64,000 nucleotides of DNA from NCBI RefSeq assembly GCF_020509005.1, contig NC_063024.1:1984001-2048000 (forward strand). The letters are read 5' to 3'. The notes beneath the pieces are model-generated. The model did not search any database. It was not told the DNA's origin and worked only from the letters and a program-made list of their open reading frames with translations. The first letter of the stretch is position 1. Every line of letters starts with the position of its first letter. Source of the DNA: Fulvia fulva. Taxonomy: Eukaryota > Ascomycota > Dothideomycetes > Mycosphaerellales > Mycosphaerellaceae. Of the stretch, positions 13,098 to 24,685 are shown piece after piece. The translations under genes were made by a program, and so were the position numbers.

Positions 13098-13331
13098 TGT
13101 TAAGAATATATAGGCCGTAGGGCAAGTATATAGGTGTAGGTGTGTTATATAACTAGATCACGTAACTAGGGTTTACTAGTGTATAGGCTAGTAAACATCC
13201 GGACACCTAGTATCTACCTCTACTAACACTAGCGATACTATATATAGATACACGCTATCCTATTAGGTCCTTCTTCGTCGTTCGTGTGATCCGCCGTCTT
13301 CTACTACTACGTAACTCGTACCTATTTAATA
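13098..13331 (+). repeat. Copia-1 5' LTR
   Basis: 234 bp, beginning TGTTAAGAAT and ending ATTTAATA (originally TTTAACA). The same LTR family occurs at 5701 (truncated), 18214, 27467, 28247 and 33001. Confidence 0.93.
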
Positions 13332-16300
13332 GGTTATAAGCCCGAGTTAGTAACTCGGTGTTTTACCCTCGACAAAGTCGTATTAGAGTTATTCCTCTTT
13401 AGAACAAAAGGAAGGCAGACTAGAGGCCGCACCCGCCTTATATAGGAAGCTATAGCCGTGCTATAGGTATATATAAGACGTAAAAGAGCCTAGTAAGGCA
13501 CTATTAGACTCCGAGTTAGGGAGCCTATACTAATACCTTAGATAAGTAGGCGAGCTTACTAAGAAGAGTCGCTCTCCGGACATCGCGTTCGTATCGACTA
13601 ACTGTTTATTCTAAGAGAGCCGTAGTGTCTTAGAAACCCCCTCTACTAAGAGAGTTACGCTATAGTGTCTTAGTACTAATACGAGATAGTGTCTTAGAAA
13701 CACGATCCCTACCGACCGACTTTCCTTCTCTTCCCGGCGGATAGCCATCCTCTCCGCTATTAACCTCGCGTTCGGTTTATCCCATTTCGATCCGATCGCG
13801 TACGACCGAATACATCCTTTTACCTAAGGGTAGCTAACCTGTCCCTTAACTTACAAAAATAGAGAACAAAACTAGGTATAGTAGCTAAGCTTAGGGTTAG
13901 TATATAAGATGTATATCTGTCTGTCGACAGATAACTAAGAGATAATATACGAGATCCGGTATATAAAGGCGTTATAGGAATAGGCTAAAGCTAAATATAA
14001 GAGAAGACTTCTCGCTACTAGAAGAAGTTTACTTTAGTAATACACTAATTTTGTAATAATAGAGGACTAGTTAATAGATGACGCCTAGTAGGAGCTTAGC
14101 TTAATTGTAAGGAGGGCTGTTTTAATCTCGTCCTAGTTCTAAGACATCAAGACTAAGGACAGAAAGATCTAGTAACTCTTAGTAGCTCTACTAGACTCAT
14201 TTGGCTCAATTCGCAATATAATTGATACCTAGGTAAATCTCTTACTATAAGACATTCTTGTAATTCTTAGGGAGAAGCAAGAATCAATAATTTATTAAGG
14301 GACAGCTATATTCGCTAAGAAGGGTTTCTAGGGTAAGCTTACGTACTATCTCTATAATAGTGACTATTTTATAAGCAAGTGCCTATACCTTTCTATAGCT
14401 TAGTAGGCTATTAGGAACAAGGATAAACTAGCTAGGGTTACCTACCCTACTAAGAGATAACCGTCACTACTTCGTAGGCGGTCATTATTACTAAACCTTC
14501 GTAATGTCCTTAAGGTAATAACGGACCTTATAAAGTAGATAAAGGAGAGCTGTAAGCCAAAGTCCTCCTCTAGTAAGAAGCCTACAAGGGCCTATATAAC
14601 CTAGGAAGACGTATTAAACTCTAAGATACTATTAGAAGATAATGATGTTAATAAGGTTGCCTATTCTACTATAGAAGCTAAAGGGAAGTACCCCTCGTCC
14701 GAGTAGTTACTTGACTCTTATACATCATTATATATAACTGACTAAGATTCACTATTTAGGACACTAAAGCCTCTTTAAAAGAGGAAGTGGATCAAGGTTA
14801 GAGGTGGCTATCTACAAGCTATATATATAGGAAGTGTAGTAATAGGTAGTCCTTCTAAAAAGCAAATTGTCTTAGAAAATGTCCTATTTGTTCCTAGCCT
14901 TAGAGTTAGTCTTGTTTTGTGGAATTAGTTTAGCTAACAGTTTGCTGTCTAACTACCCAGTTTCACCCTAAAATTCTTGTCTAGTAAACCCGTTGTCTAG
15001 ACTAAACTTCGAGGAGGAGTACCGTTTATCTACTCGATCTCGGAAATTCTTAAGCTATAGTATACTAGTATACTCTCTTAAGAACGTGACGGTACCGCTA
15101 TAGCTAACACTAAGTCCGAAGATTAGTAGGAGCTATAGTATAGAAGATATATACACCTTAGTAAGGGACTGCTAAGAAACCTATATAGAGTTACTAATAA
15201 GAAAGATCCTATTCCTATTCCTTCTAAACACTAGAATTGTAAGGTCTGCTCCCTTATAAAAATAAGGAAGTTCAAAGGACCTACTATAGAGAGGAAAGGG
15301 GAGAGGCTAGTCCTCATCTCTATTGACATCTATAGGCCTTTTTAGGGCGTAGTCTCTAGGCTAGGATACAAATATTAGCTTAAGATTGTAGACAACTTCT
15401 CTAGGAAGAAGTAGGTAATCCCTTTAAAGGCTAGGAGCGACGCTCCTATAGCCCTACGGGATTAGAAGGTCTAGGCAGAACGGTAGTCAAGGTGCTTTCT
15501 GTCTACGATCCGTAGTAATAGTATAAAGGAAATTCTCGCCTTACTAAAAGAGTAGGAGAAGGAGTTTAGCACTTAGATAGACATAACTGATCCCTATAAC
15601 TCTCTTCAAAATAGACCTATAGAAAGGTTAATTCAAGCCTCTAAGAACACAGTCCGGGCTATACTTAAAGACTCTAGTATACTAGTCAAGTTCTGGCTAG
15701 AAGCTTTATAAGTATAGACTATAATTAGAAACAGACTGCCTAATAGTCCGATTATTAATAGTATTGCTCTTTTACTAGAAGAAGCCTTTACTAGCTAAGT
15801 ACCGTCAGTCGACTATTTCCGCGTCTAGGGATATAAAGCTATAGTCTATATAGACCTAAGAGCCTAACCTTAAGGCTTAAGGAGAGACAAGTTGATAAAC
15901 CGAGGAAAAGAAGCCGTGTTTATAGGCTACTTAGAAAACACTACAAAACAATAGCTGTTCTAGGATCCCGATATAAAAGCTATAAAAGCATATAGTCACG
16001 TCGACTAGTTTAAGAATAAGAAGGGGGGAGATATAGATCTTAGTATCACCTTTACTAACTAGCCGAGTCGAGCGCTATAGCGCAATCCTGTTAGGAGGAA
16101 GCCCTTTAGGGCGAAATTTTCCGATAGGGGATTATCAAAGACACCGTTACGAAGGCTAGGAGAAAATATTAAGGCGGATTTAATACTGTCGAAGGCCGAT
16201 AACGGTAGATCTATACAGAACCTACCAAAGTCATTAACACTATAGTAACCGCTATTTATATAACTTCCCCCTCCTCTAAAGGACATTAGGGAATACTAGA

Positions 16301-18213
16301 AGTTTAGAGATCAGGGTACTCTAATAAAAGAAAAAGAAGATGTCGTTTAGTTCGACCTATCTAAACACCTAGCGCTACCTTAGGTTGTAGGTAATAAGAG
16401 GTTAAGGGGGGACGGAGATAATAACTATAAAGAGTATAAGGCTAAACACTATAAGGCTCTTATCGCCTAGATGTTCTATCTAGACACTACAATAAGCTAG
16501 GTAGAGGAGATTCTAAACGACGTAGAAGAATATATATTTGCTACTGTTAGGCAGGCCATAGCCTATTAGTAGGAAGTACTAATCCTAAAGTCCTATAAGG
16601 TAGCCGTAGGAGACCCTAAATAGGGACATATATAGAGAGAGGCAATCGAGAACGAACTTATTACCTTAGTAAGCAACAATACCTAGGAAGCAGTTGTACC
16701 GCTAAAGGGTGCGAATCTAATTACTTCTAGGTAGGTCTTTAATGTAAAAAGAATGATTAGTAGAGCTATTAAGAAGTTTAAGGCAAGACTAGTTATAAGA
16801 GGGTTTTTATAGAAATATAGGGTTGACTTCGAAGAGACCTTTACACCTACTGTTAGACATAATACTCTCCGAGTATTTATGGCAGTAGTGTATAAGAGAG
16901 ATCTCGAGATGCACCTAGTAGATATAAATAATGCTTTTACCTAAAGTAGCCTTCTTAAAGACATCTATATAATCCCACCCCTAGGAGTTAAAGTACCTCT
17001 AAACATAGTGTTTAAGGTCCTACGAAGCCTTTATAGGCTTAAGTCAGCAGCTAGAGACTAGAATAAGCTCTGTGTTACAAAGCTAGAGAAGATTAGATTT
17101 ACCTAGTCCTAGGTAGATCTATGTCTACTTATCTATACGGATAGAGACCTTATAGTCCTTACCTATATAGATGATATACCTATTACAGCTCCGAAGCTAT
17201 TAGATGTTTAGTGGTTTAAGGCTAAGCTTAGAAAAGTGTTTAAGATTTAAAGATCTTAGTGAACCTACAAAGATCCTTAGAATAAGGATTATAAGAGACA
17301 GGTCCTAAGGCACTTTAAAGCTTAATTAAGGACACTATATCTACGCTAACTTAGCTAAGATAAACATAGCTAGAGAGAAGGCTACGCTAACCTACTTACC
17401 TATAGAGAGCTACGAGTATTTAGTGCCTACGGCTCCTATAGATAAGAGGTATAACAAACAGGATTACTAGAGCTATAATAGTACCTAGATATAGCTAATA
17501 ACAATAACAAGGCTAGACTTAGTATTCCCCCTTAGAAGAGTTAGCTTATATGTTACTGATCCCTCGTAGTAGTATATAAAGACTTTAAAGAAGCTCTCCC
17601 GATACCTACGGTCGTACCTAGACCTAGGTCTTATATATAGAAAGGGAGGGGGCAATCTCTAGGGATACTCGGACTCTGACTACGCTATAGACAAAGTGGA
17701 TAGAGTCTCAATTCTAGGATACGTATAGTTCCTTTATAGATCACCTATGTCCTAGATAAGTAGGAAGTAGAAGTCTATTATAATATTAATAATAGAAGCT
17801 AAGTTTATAGCTATAAACATAGCCGTAAAGTAGTCACAATTTCTTGCTACTGTCCTTAGGGAAATGGGGTGCCTAGAACTAGTAGGAAAGAGCTCTTTCT
17901 AGCCGAGTGTAAGGGCAAGCAAGGGTACTATTGACGAGCTAAGGCTAGTTAAGCTTATAGGTAATAACTAAGCCGCTTTAACGCTTGTTAAAGATACCTA
18001 TATATATAAAAGGTCAAAGCATATTGATGTTATATATAACCCTGTTAGACATCTCTAGTGGTAGATAAAGATTATAGTGGACTACTACTATAGAAAGGAT
18101 ATAGCTACTAATAGGTTAATAAAGCCCCTTAATAGCTAGTAGTTCTAAAACTTTATAAGGTAGCTCTAGCTTACGTAAAGGGATTTTAGGAGACTATATA
18201 GCCTAAGTAGGAG

Positions 18214-18447
18214 TGTTGAGAACATATAGGCCGTAGGACAAGTATATAGGTGTAGGTATATTATATAACTAGATTACGTAACTAGGGTTTGCTAGCCTAT
18301 AGGCTAGCAAACATCCGGATACCTAGCATCTACCTCTACTAACACTAGCGATACTATATATAGATACACGCTATCCTATTAGGTCCTTCTTCGTCGTTCG
18401 TATAATCCGCCGTCTTCTACTACTACGTAACTCGTACACGTTTAATA
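18214..18447 (+). repeat. Copia-1 3' LTR
   Basis: 234 bp, beginning TGTTGAGAAC and preceded by CCTAAGTAGGAG, a mutated polypurine tract. It is followed by the AGATC duplication at 18448-18452. Confidence 0.93.
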
Positions 18448-18452
18448 AGATC

Positions 18453-20580
18453 TACGATAAGGAACTCCTCGCGATTATTAAAGTATTCGAAGAGTAGCGT
18501 CCGGAGCTTACTTATAAAGTAGACGAGGACGGCAATCTAGTCAAAGTGTTTATAGACTATAAGAACCTCGAGTATTTTATAACTACGAAGTAGCTAAATC
18601 GCCGATAAGCGCGATAGGTAGAATTTCTATTACAATTTAACTTCTAGATTATATACCGCCTAGGTATATAAGGAACGAAGCTAGACAGCCTAACGAGACG
18701 TAGCTAGGACCTTCTATAGAGGGTGGACGATCCGAGAAATTAGTACTAGTATTAGATATTACTTTCCCTAGAGCGATTCCTTAAGATCGACTCTATACGA
18801 GCTACTATCCAAGATACGCCCGAAGAAGAAGAGACGACTCCCCTAAATCCTAAAGCAATCGAGTTTATTCTAGAACTAGAACAGGTACTATAAACATAGC
18901 TAGTACTAGCTTAGGAAGTATAGACTACGAATAAAGCCGAAGTCGAAGCTAAACTCGAGTACCGTATAACGACTACTTACGCCCTAGACTAAGAACTTAA
19001 GGCGGCAATTGAGATACTACGGAAAGATAGTACTATCCCTCTACTCTTATAGAAGGCGAAGATACACCCTACGTACTATAAGGTAGATAGTAATATGTTA
19101 TATATACGAGACTAGTACGATAGTTAGAGCCTATAGGTACCCGATAACTAGGCCCTACGGACTCGGCTTATTAGAATAAATTATAACGCTCTAGTAGTAG
19201 GACATCTAGGACGAGCTCGAACCTATAAACTCGTAGTACGAGAATTCTACTGGCCTAGCTTAGTAAGATTAGTACGTAGATATACCGCGAATTACCGTAT
19301 ATACCGTACGACGAAATCTCTATACTCCTAGCTACCTAGATTATTATACCTACTTTTAGTACCGGACCGACCTTAGAGGTATATCGCGGTAGACTTCGTA
19401 GTCGGACTTCCTAATAGTACCCTCGATAGTATAACCTATAACAATATTATAACCGTAATAGATAGGCTAACGAAGGAAGTCGAGCTGATTCCGATCGGAG
19501 CGATAACTATATAGAGTACGGCAAGACTTTTCCTTAAGTATATATTCTCCCGACGCGGATTTCCTAATACTATTACTTTAGACCGCGGCAAATAATAGGT
19601 TGCTACCTTCTAGAAGAAACTTTATAAGATGCTTCGTATAAGTCGTAAGCTAAGTTCTTTATACTACCTAGAAACTAATAGACAGTCGGAACGTACTAAC
19701 TAAGTAATAGAATAGTATCTCTATATATTTACTTACGAGGTACAAGATGACTAGGTAGAATAGCTTTGTCTAGCTTAGTTTGCGATTAATAACCACCTTT
19801 CTAAAACTACTAGTATGTCGCTATTCTACGCTACTTTAGGCTATAACCCTAAGTTTATAGAGCGCGTAGACCTAAGCGCTAGAAAAGAGGGAGGACTAAC
19901 TACTCTCTAGCGACTAGATACGCGATCGGCTAAAGCCTTTATACGCCGGATTTGCGACCTTTATAAGCACCTTTAAGGAAATATACGGATATTATAAGCT
20001 CTCTAAGCTAAAGTAGTAAACCGCTACCGAAGCATCCCGCTAGACTATAAAGTAGGCGGCTAGGTATACCTAAGTACTAAGAACATCCGTACGACTCGAC
20101 TATCTAAGAAGCTCGATAGAAGGTACGCTAGCCCGTACTAGATTATAGAAGTTATACTAGCTAAGCTCTTATATAAACTAAGATTATCGGACGCTATAGT
20201 AGGACTCGATAACTGCTTTTATACCTCGTTACTTTAGCGAGCCGATCATCCCGACTTCCTACTACTCGAAGGCTAGTATCTAGTACTACTACCGCCGATA
20301 ACTATCGAGCCCGATACTATCGAAGCCGATATAGTCGCTAATATAGTCGTAATACCTATATATATAGATATATAAGGTAGAGAAGATCTTAGATATATAT
20401 ACCCGTAAGCGAGTAGGTAAAGTGAAGAAGGAGCAGAAGCGTAAAGTAGACACTTAGTATAAGGTAAAATAGCTTAGATATTAGAATAAGGAGGATAGTA
20501 AGACCTAGTAACCGGCTAAGAACATATTTAAACACGCGGCCGCCGCTATTATAGACTTTTACTATAACCGGCCGGAGTTA
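18453..20580 (+). pseudogene. gypsy A RNase H end, integrase and chromodomain, RIP-inactivated
   Basis: It resumes YDKELLAIIKVFEEQRPEL right after Copia-1. The integrase core shows RYIAVDFVVGLP (about 19,378), then TLDRGKQQVA (about 19,577) and a downstream NRQSERTNQ (about 19,677), corresponding to the D, D and E positions. A GPY/F-like segment is followed by a chromodomain-like end near 20,400-20,570, where PAKNIFKHAAAAIIDFYY is legible. Many stops from CAG, CAA and TGG make it dead. Confidence 0.82.
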
Positions 20581-20612
20581 TCCACGCCTATAGGCTTCGT
20601 AGCTCTATCTAA

Positions 20613-21059
20613 TTAGGCCCCCCTAAGTAATAAGGTACTCGGGCTTAATACGATTAGGGTTAAAACAATGGCGTTCGATAGTACGGGCGAACCTTTGTTG
20701 ATAACGAAATTCGTGATCTCACTGAGCGTAGCATTGTGAAGCTCTTGCAGGTCCAGCTTGAAGTCTCTCGCACTCTTCCAAGATCCAGGCGTCACCCGGG
20801 CTTGCCACGTAAAGCCAGAAAGGGGTATGTCGCTGCACCGCGTGAAGCAGGAGGAAGGGTTGTTGCCAGACCAAGAGAGTTCGCAATGCCTGAAGCTGGA
20901 ATCATAGGATGGTTCGAAGGGTTCATCCGTGTATTCAACAAAGAATTTAACATTGTGTTCGTCTGGCGAGGAGTCGGTAGCGGAGAAGGAGCTGAAACGC
21001 ATCTGGCCAGCATTCGATCCAGTGACAAGCGCACCGAGGAAGAGAACCGCGAGCTTCAT
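20613..21059 (-). CDS. Small secreted protein whose C-terminus runs into transposon sequence
   Basis: 148 codons from the ATG at 21059. The first 17 residues form a clear signal peptide: MKL, then a hydrophobic AVLFLGALV core, then small residues before the cleavage site. The mature part is polar, with three cysteines and the aromatic-rich blocks VKFFVEYTDEPFEPSY and GFTWQARVTPG. No family was recognised. The longer upstream frame is rejected because it translates repetitive untranslated sequence. From about 20,690 leftwards the DNA changes to RIP-like gypsy sequence, so roughly the last 20-25 residues and the stop at 20613 are probably transposon-derived. The original C-terminus is unknown. 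A small effector-like protein is possible but unproven. Confidence 0.6.
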   Translation of the reverse strand: MKLAVLFLGALVTGSNAGQMRFSSFSATDSSPDEHNVKFFVEYTDEPFEPSYDSSFRHCELSWSGNNPSSCFTRCSDIPLSGFTWQARVTPGSWKSARDFKLDLQELHNATLSEITNFVINKGSPVLSNAIVLTLIVLSPSTLLLRGA

Positions 21060-21666
21060 GGTGAACACGGCCGGTGAATGATGAGTCCAAGCCTGTCGCG
21101 TGAGATGTCGGCTGTGGGTGATATCTTGTATGGATTGTTGGTGGTGATGCTGAATGCTGGATGCTGGATGTTGGAGTTGTATGTTGATGGATGGTGTAAA
21201 GAAGGGAACAAGAAAGTCGGAAGAAAGATGCAAGTCTCGACGACTTCGAATGGCGTAAACAAGAGCCCTCTGCGGTGCAATGTCGCTTCTTCGATTGATG
21301 GCGTGCGCCGCAGGTGCCATGGTCGGCTGTGGTAGGGGCGAAGCGGGGTGTAGGCTGGCGCGAAGTACACCTGCTTGAGATTTCCAGCTTCACTTGCCGT
21401 ATTTGTGCCCGCCGGGTTGATGTGCGCAGCTTCACTTGCCGTATTGGTGCCCTACGTGTTGCTCGGTAGACATCACGCTGTGAGAACGCGAAAATTGCCC
21501 AAGCGGCCAGAGGAGAGATGGCTGTATTGCTCAATCTATGCACCCCAGGTCGACCTTATCATCTTCCCAGAACCCCTCCCATCGCAACTCCCCCTCATGC
21601 GAATATGTACACTTTCCACCTTCCACCTTCCACCTTCCACTCCCTTCTCTCCACGCTCTTCTCCAT
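21060..21666. other. Intergenic region between the secreted protein gene and MIX17
   Basis: It holds the presumed promoter and 5' UTR of the secreted protein gene, with a degenerate GCTGGATG-type simple repeat at about 21150-21175. The MIX17 3' flank has a short (TTCCACC)n tract at about 21614-21640. Several overlapping frames are open here but have no coding character. Confidence 0.5.
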
Positions 21667-22204
21667 CTAGTACTGACTGGCCGCCTGCTGACACGCCTTC
21701 AGCTGATCCATATACCACCCACAAATGGTCAAATTGCCCTGGTTCTCATCCATACACCTCTTGAAACCCTGCACCTCATTCCCACACACGCTTGGAGTAC
21801 TGTTCATCTGCGCAGCACCGTACTGGGATTGATCTGCCGCCTGCATCGGTGCGGCCTCTTGCTGGGCTGGCGCGGAGCTGCCGCCGCCGAACCAGCCGCC
21901 GACTGCGTGGCCGATGGAGGATCCGACTGCGACACCGCTGAGACGATGGGTTAGCAGGAGTTGTGGGAAAGGGATGGGGGGATGTGACTTACGCTGCTGT
22001 GCTGGCCATCTGGCCGAAGAGACCGCTGCCGCCGCTGGTTTGCTGGGGTGGTGCCTGGGCTTGCTGTTGGCCTGCTGGTGGGTGGCTGACTGTCGATGCT
22101 TGACGGGTTTGGGCGGGTTGGGCGGGTGCTGCTGGTCGCTGGGGTGCGGCGACTGGGCGGCTTGGGGGAGCGCGAGGAGCTGGTCCGCGGGATTGGCGAG
22201 GCAT
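21667..22204 (-). CDS. MIX17: Twin CX9C mitochondrial protein (CHCHD2/Mix17 family)
   Basis: Two exons, 22204-21993 and 21937-21667, are joined across a 55-bp GTAAGT...CAG intron to give 160 residues. The N-terminus (MPRQSRGPAPRAPPSRP) is Arg/Pro-rich, like a mitochondrial targeting segment. A conserved central block follows (GLFGQMASTAAGVAVGSS, then GHAVGGWF, spanning the splice junction). The C-terminal CHCH domain has C-x9-C twice (CGNEVQGFKRC and CGWYMDQLKAC). In this family the cysteines form disulfides through Mia40 in the intermembrane space. The gene is divergent from the hypothetical gene starting at 22974. Length and architecture are normal for fungal members. Confidence 0.93.
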
Positions 22205-22973
22205 GTTTGCTGTTGGTGTGTGGTTGTGGAGGGTGTGGTTGATGGATTCGTTGGTAGATGAGGTTGTGAAGAGTGATCAAGTGGCACCTCATTGGTGGTG
22301 ATGGCGAAGAAACGTCGGCAGTCGGGAGTTGTGCTCAATGCAAGGCGTGTGATTGGTTGGTGCACCCCTGCGCAAGTCTGCCGAGCTTTCGAACACGATC
22401 GAAGCACTTCACGCCTGCTTGTCACTCACTCGACATCAATCTTCACATGCGGCTTCAGTCTATGCTCATCGTCTCGGGACAGACTTGATCGATATCTCGT
22501 CGCCTAGTGGAGGACTGAACGCCTCAATGACCTGGACCGGATAGACATCAGTGTAACATTACGTCTTGCATGGAGTACGGTCGAAAGCCACATCGACCTT
22601 GACGCCTACATAGTAGTCCCATTGCCAAAGACAGTACCCTACACCGCACGCCGACACGTCCACCGCGCGACCGTCATGCGCTGCTGCGGCTTTGCATCGT
22701 CCGCCTCACAGGCACTGCTGGAGCAAACGTGAAAGTTGTATGTTTTGCGCCTCGAGCAGACCCATCTTGCGTCCATCCCTCCATTCGAAGAAGGATTCCC
22801 TGCAAATGGTTTGTGCGTTGTTTCTTCTGAAACATTCTCTGCACTTTGCAGCAAATTTTAAAGCGTGAGGACAGCGTCTTACTTGACATCAAAGATTTCA
22901 CCTGGAGCTTCTTCTTCTTCTTTTTCTCCCACACATATAGCGGAACCTACTACTGACAGGAAAGAAAGCAAAG
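22205..22973. promoter_or_regulatory. Divergent intergenic region (MIX17 / hypothetical gene)
   Basis: About 770 bp separates two divergent starts, so it should contain both promoters. Pyrimidine-rich CTTCTTCTTCTTC runs occur about 60 bp before the 22974 start. I see no protein or RNA gene in it. Confidence 0.4.
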
Positions 22974-24353
22974 ATGTCAGGAAAACGAACATTCAGCAGC
23001 TCCGAGCCGTCGAGTCCTTCACAGCCTGGTCAGGGCACTCCCGCTGGGCTCGTACGAATCCGTAGAGGCCGCTTCGAGAACAGGTCTTCCTTAAATGAGT
23101 TGGCTGTATCTGGGCCATCGTCTGGTTCTTCCAGTACGCATGGCTTGGGGGTTCTCACCATGACAGATTCGCCTAGCCGCCCTGACAATACCACCACCGA
23201 GCCAGACGAGGAAATTCAGGTACCCCTTGACCTCGAGTCGGCCGCTGCATTGCTATACATTGGCCTTTCTGCAAATGCATCCAACGCGATATACCATCGA
23301 TGGAGCAAAGCCGGCACCACTGTCGAGAGCATGGACTTCCGCAACTTCGCACAGGAGTGCATTGCCGAGCGCGCTCTTCAATCCAGCGCTTCGAGCGACA
23401 TGCGCAAGACCCTTGAGAAACTGGGAGCAAGCAACAAGCTCGTCGATCAACTGATGACGCCTGGACACGACTCGATCCGCAACACTAAGACTGCTCTACA
23501 GTGGCTCGAAGAGATGATGGATGTGCGCTGGGAGTATCTGCAGTGGGGCAGGGAGGCGAGTAACGCACGCGCTAACACTCCTACATCGTCAGCCGCACAG
23601 AGCCCACTCGAAGTCTTCAAGGCGCGCCAAGCAAGCAAGCTTCGCGAAGAACAAGAACAAGCCCGAAAAGTGACCGCGAAGAACCACCCTTTCACCCCCA
23701 AGCCAGGCACTGGGCCTATGCCCGCGACCCAGACCGCCGACAAGCTCGGCTACACCACACTCTACAAAGGCACAACCCGAGTCCGCGCCGAGCGCATGTG
23801 GTCCCATCCTTGCCGCCGAGGACCCTTCGCCATCAGATCCCTCCGCTCCAAATCCCCCGGCGACTTCAGCGGCAACACTCATTCCTTCTCCTTCGCGCCC
23901 CAGATCGAAGGCGCGCAGCTGCACACCCGGTTCTGCAAGACCTGGGCCTCTGATGTCGGTGGCGTGTGCATTGTCACCATTGAAGTTCCGAACGAGGTGA
24001 TTGAAGGGGTTGGGAAGTATATCCTCACGTTCCCTGAGGGGGAGTTTAAGAGTGTTGTTTGGAATTCTAGGAAGGGGAATGGGGTGAAGGTGGTGAATAG
24101 AGGGGCTTATGATGCTGATCTCCTTATTGGTGATAGTACTACTGGTATTGATGGCGAGTTCATGAGCGTGGCAAGTGCCTCGGAGATTGAGGAGAAGAAT
24201 CTTATCAAGACTTCTACCGGGGAGAGAGTCACGCAGTACGTGTTTACCGATGTGTTTGAGGGCATTATCAATGGGGTTTGCGAGGATCGCACCAAGATTT
24301 TGCATAGCGAGGTCACGGGAGTGCAGCTGTTGCCTATCGATATTAGAGGATAG
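22974..24353 (+). CDS. Conserved-looking hypothetical protein, 459 aa
   Basis: A single uninterrupted exon with the ATG in a good context (AAAGATGTC). The first about 85 residues are Ser/Pro/Gly-rich and probably disordered. A helical middle region (about 85-260) includes a tryptophan-rich WLEEMMDVRWEYLQW block and a charged EEQEQARK stretch. The C-terminal third (about 270-459) is mixed alpha/beta with hydrophobic segments such as VCIVTIEVPNEVIEGV and VTQYVFTDVFEGIINGV. No signal peptide, membrane span or known catalytic motif is visible. The clean long frame and normal codon use support a real gene. Function not recognised. Confidence 0.82.
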   Translation: MSGKRTFSSSEPSSPSQPGQGTPAGLVRIRRGRFENRSSLNELAVSGPSSGSSSTHGLGVLTMTDSPSRPDNTTTEPDEEIQVPLDLESAAALLYIGLSANASNAIYHRWSKAGTTVESMDFRNFAQECIAERALQSSASSDMRKTLEKLGASNKLVDQLMTPGHDSIRNTKTALQWLEEMMDVRWEYLQWGREASNARANTPTSSAAQSPLEVFKARQASKLREEQEQARKVTAKNHPFTPKPGTGPMPATQTADKLGYTTLYKGTTRVRAERMWSHPCRRGPFAIRSLRSKSPGDFSGNTHSFSFAPQIEGAQLHTRFCKTWASDVGGVCIVTIEVPNEVIEGVGKYILTFPEGEFKSVVWNSRKGNGVKVVNRGAYDADLLIGDSTTGIDGEFMSVASASEIEEKNLIKTSTGERVTQYVFTDVFEGIINGVCEDRTKILHSEVTGVQLLPIDIRG

Positions 24354-24472
24354 CGTGGCTCGAGGTAAATGAGCATAATGCACGTGCCATTCACCGTCAG
24401 TGTTGATCAAAACATTCCCGAGACTGCTGTAGCGCGAGGCATTTCATGCAATCGTGACTATGGTCGCTGATT

Positions 24473-24685
24473 ATGCCCGTCGTACAAGCGATCTCGTACG
24501 CTTGGGGGTCGTCAGACAAGCCGCATAGCTTCGTCACCGCTGCTGGCGCCATACCAATCACAGTCTCCCTGGACCTTGCACTGCGGCGCTATCGATCTGA
24601 GAAGAGCCATCGCTTGCTGTGGGCTTCAGTATTGGTCAGCTTAGTCTCCTCCACGATGAACTGCATTGGGACAATTCGACACTAA
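24473..24685 (+). pseudogene. HET-domain fragment (N-terminal part only)
   Basis: A 70-codon frame contains the start of a heterokaryon-incompatibility (HET) domain: ISYAWGSSDKPHSFV, then PITVSLDLALRRYR, then RLLWA. The usual next block (W-x-DAICINQ) is missing, and the frame ends in unrelated residues. I found no continuation in the next kilobase in any frame. HET proteins trigger cell death on encountering non-self. This fragment most likely represents a decayed gene, though a missed intron cannot be excluded. Confidence 0.55.

Larger units (their letters stand above)
13098..18447 (+). mobile_element. Copia-1: complete RIP-mutated Ty1/copia element
   Basis: 5350 bp with two 234-bp LTRs (13098-13331 and 18214-18447). 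The priming site GGTTATAAGCCCGAGTT starts at 13332, and the purine-rich GTAGGAG sits directly before the 3' LTR. The degenerate polyprotein is close to the intact Copia-3. The protease site reads LDSYTSLYITD (about 14,710) against LDSCASSHMTD in Copia-3. The integrase begins near 15,325 and the reverse transcriptase box reads IDD near 17,165. RNase H lies near 17,650-18,180. Nearly all former TGG codons are TAG. It is about 180 bp shorter in the leader than Copia-2. Confidence 0.93.
5845..20690 (+). mobile_element. RIP-mutated Ty3/gypsy element A, split by two later insertions
   Basis: The element reads in order: a probable 5' LTR starting TATTACGGG (5845); gag (about 6300-8300); protease and linker to 9150; reverse transcriptase and RNase H (11950-13097); then RNase H, integrase and chromodomain (18448-20580). 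Removing the LINE (9151-11934) and Copia-1 (13098-18447), with their target duplications, restores continuous protein homology across both joints and leaves about 6.7 kb, a normal gypsy size. No 3' LTR is visible. The RIP signature fades between 20,660 and 20,690, next to a host gene. Boundaries at both ends are approximate. Confidence 0.88.

Noticed and set aside
16059..16286. 75-codon minus-strand frame also present at 30847-31074
   Set aside because: It is antisense to the decayed polyprotein in both Copia-1 and Copia-2, and its similarity simply reflects element homology. It is absent as a frame in intact Copia-3.
21060..21320. N-terminal extension of the secreted protein frame
   Set aside because: It translates H/Q/S-rich simple repeats upstream of a clear ATG plus signal peptide.
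21667..22425. 252-codon frame reading through the MIX17 intron
   Set aside because: The conserved MPRQSRG start is in another frame, and a GTAAGT...CAG intron joins the two conserved parts exactly.
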